From contig NZ_BPQG01000001.1 in NCBI RefSeq assembly GCF_022179125.1, positions 35,041-99,040 on the forward strand: 64,000 nt of DNA, given 5' to 3'. The notes beneath the pieces were generated by a model, which worked only from the letters and a program-made list of their open reading frames with translations, was not told where the DNA came from and ran no database searches. Position 1 is the first letter of the stretch, and each line of letters opens with the position of its first letter. A program made the translations under genes and the position numbers. The stretch is from Methylobacterium cerastii. GTDB taxonomy: Bacteria > Pseudomonadota > Alphaproteobacteria > Rhizobiales > Beijerinckiaceae. This document shows, piece after piece, positions 62,695-64,000 of this stretch.

Positions 62695-64000
62695 TTATGT
62701 CGTAACACTGACCAACTGGAGCAAGCGCGTCTGAAGACCTGCTGGTGTGTTCTCCGGCTCGGCGCAGCAGGTCCGATTACGACCTGCTGCCTTGGCTCGA
62801 TAGAGTGCTGCGTCCGCAAGTCTGTAGAGGTCCGTGAGGGTATCATCTGCATGAGTTCTCTGCACGGTACTCGCTAGCCCGATGCTCACCGTCACCGTGC
62901 CTGCGCAGATTCCCGCTGAGACGACCGCAAGGTTTGATACCTCAGCATGGACCTTCTCTGCGACACGATGGGCGCCGACCTCATCGGTGTCTGGCAGAAG
63001 GAACGTAAATTCCTCACCACCGACGCGGCAAACGAGGTCTTGCGGCCGGTGCACACTGGCGGACAGGGAGCGCGCCAAGCCACGCAGTACTTCGTCACCG
63101 ATCGGATGGCCGTAGCGGTCGTTGTAACGCTTGAAATGATCAGCATCGACGATTAGCAGAGAGAGTGACCGGCCGAGGCCGATGCTGGATGATGCCTGAG
63201 CGAAGCTCTCCTCGAAAGCACGTCGGTTCGGCAGACCGGTCAGGCTGTCCGTTTGAGACTGCTTGGCCAGTTCGACCTGCATCGCTGCACGGCGGCGCAA
63301 TTCCCGACCAAACAAGAGCGACAGCAAGATGGTCAGGCTGCACAGCAGCATCACCATACCGCCGATGACGAGCGCCTTCAGACGCCACTCGGACTCGATC
63401 TCATTCACAGAGAGGGCTACGTTCAAAATCAGCGGCAAGTCACCCACCCGCGCAAACGTATAATGCCGCTTAATACCATCTCGCACCGAGGTATCCACGA
63501 AGGCGCCACTAATTCCGCGCGCCATTCGCTCAAAGGTTGAAGCACCTGCAATGCTTTTTCCGATATCGGCCTCGGCGTAAGGCTGCCGCATGATCCGCGT
63601 GCCATCACGGAGATACAGGTTGATCGCGCCGTCCCGACCCAAGCTGATCTGGTCGAAGAGGTGGGTAAAGTAGGACAACTTCACGCTGCCGAGCACCACG
63701 CCCCCGAAGCTGCCGTCTGGCTTGTTGATGCGGCGGCTGAAGGGCAGCATTCGCACGCCTGTCAGGCGTGAGACGAGCGGCTGCCCAATGAACAGACCTA
63801 GATCGGCGCGGGTTCTGTGAACACGAAAGTAGTCTCGATCGACGTAGTTTCCCTTACGCGGCGGGACTGCATCGAGATCGGCGATGATGTCGCCTCGCTC
63901 GTTCAGCACGATCATAACGCCCATGTCGCGCGCAGTTGTCGCCCGATCAAACAAGACGAGCTGGCGCAAGTCTGGACTTATACCAAACCCCGTTGATCGA
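62695..64000 (-). CDS. membrane diguanylate cyclase with dCache sensor (partial at the right edge)
   Basis: At least 434 residues; the frame is open through the window edge, so the N terminus lies beyond it. The sensor part shows DMGVMIVLNERGDIIADLD, YVDRDYFRVH and GVRMLPFSRRI, typical of a periplasmic dCache_1 domain, then a membrane helix (LVIGGMVMLLCSLTILLSLLFG) and a GGDEF domain (TDSLTGLPNRRAFEE). The active site reads VGGEEF, with RPQD five residues before it as an inhibitory I-site. It should make c-di-GMP with feedback control. The TTG at 63969 is only an internal start candidate. Confidence 0.88.
   Translation of the reverse strand, partial: RSTGFGISPDLRQLVLFDRATTARDMGVMIVLNERGDIIADLDAVPPRKGNYVDRDYFRVHRTRADLGLFIGQPLVSRLTGVRMLPFSRRINKPDGSFGGVVLGSVKLSYFTHLFDQISLGRDGAINLYLRDGTRIMRQPYAEADIGKSIAGASTFERMARGISGAFVDTSVRDGIKRHYTFARVGDLPLILNVALSVNEIESEWRLKALVIGGMVMLLCSLTILLSLLFGRELRRRAAMQVELAKQSQTDSLTGLPNRRAFEESFAQASSSIGLGRSLSLLIVDADHFKRYNDRYGHPIGDEVLRGLARSLSASVHRPQDLVCRVGGEEFTFLLPDTDEVGAHRVAEKVHAEVSNLAVVSAGICAGTVTVSIGLASTVQRTHADDTLTDLYRLADAALYRAKAAGRNRTCCAEPENTPAGLQTRLLQLVSVTT

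Overview
The window is high-GC alphaproteobacterial chromosome. Gene content, the B12 riboswitch, an Irr-type iron box and rhizobial intergenic repeats fit a Methylobacteriaceae genome (Methylobacterium/Methylorubrum); that name is an inference from gene content, not from a search.

Region 1 (1-10.7 kb) is core genome: a periplasmic sugar-dehydrogenase-like beta-propeller with its dihaem cytochrome c, a protein-L-isoaspartate methyltransferase-like gene, tolC, popZ, valS, a DUF2459 protein and a Do/DegP protease. Region 2 (10.8-27.1 kb) is a catabolic island: a LysR regulator, a UPF0317 (D-glutamate cyclase-like) protein, an MFS transporter, 5-oxoprolinase pxpABC, an FAD subunit plus a fused FeS/Mo hydroxylase like E. 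coli YgfM/XdhD, a hydantoinase, adenine deaminase and the uracil genes rutABCD. Together these read as salvage of pyroglutamate and nucleobases as nitrogen sources. A palindromic intergenic repeat sits in frame inside the hydroxylase gene.

Region 3 (27.3-44.9 kb) is housekeeping: a thioesterase, argS, a SPOR protein, nagZ, tatABC, DUF1223, a lipid A/very-long-chain fatty acid set (acyltransferase, alcohol dehydrogenase-like reductase, SDR, KAS), an M29 aminopeptidase, DUF2218, a FAD-linked oxidase, a fumarylacetoacetate hydrolase family protein, a Nudix protein and tRNA-Gly(GCC).

Region 4 (about 45-54 kb), directly after tRNA-Gly, is an accessory island. It has a leftward chain of tiny genes joined by ATGA overlaps, an HTH repressor-like gene facing away from it with operator-like half-sites between, a Lon-like AAA+ ATPase without a protease domain followed by four small genes, and a roughly 380-base cluster of hairpins built on the core TTTCGCTTTGTT. 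No integrase or second attachment site was seen. This is the best candidate for an undescribed system.

Region 5 (54.2-64 kb) is an iron/cobalamin uptake region: two TonB-dependent siderophore receptors, a PepSY membrane reductase-like gene, a small membrane protein, an Irr-box match, and a complete cobalamin riboswitch whose target gene has been replaced by an IS remnant. A membrane diguanylate cyclase runs off the right edge.
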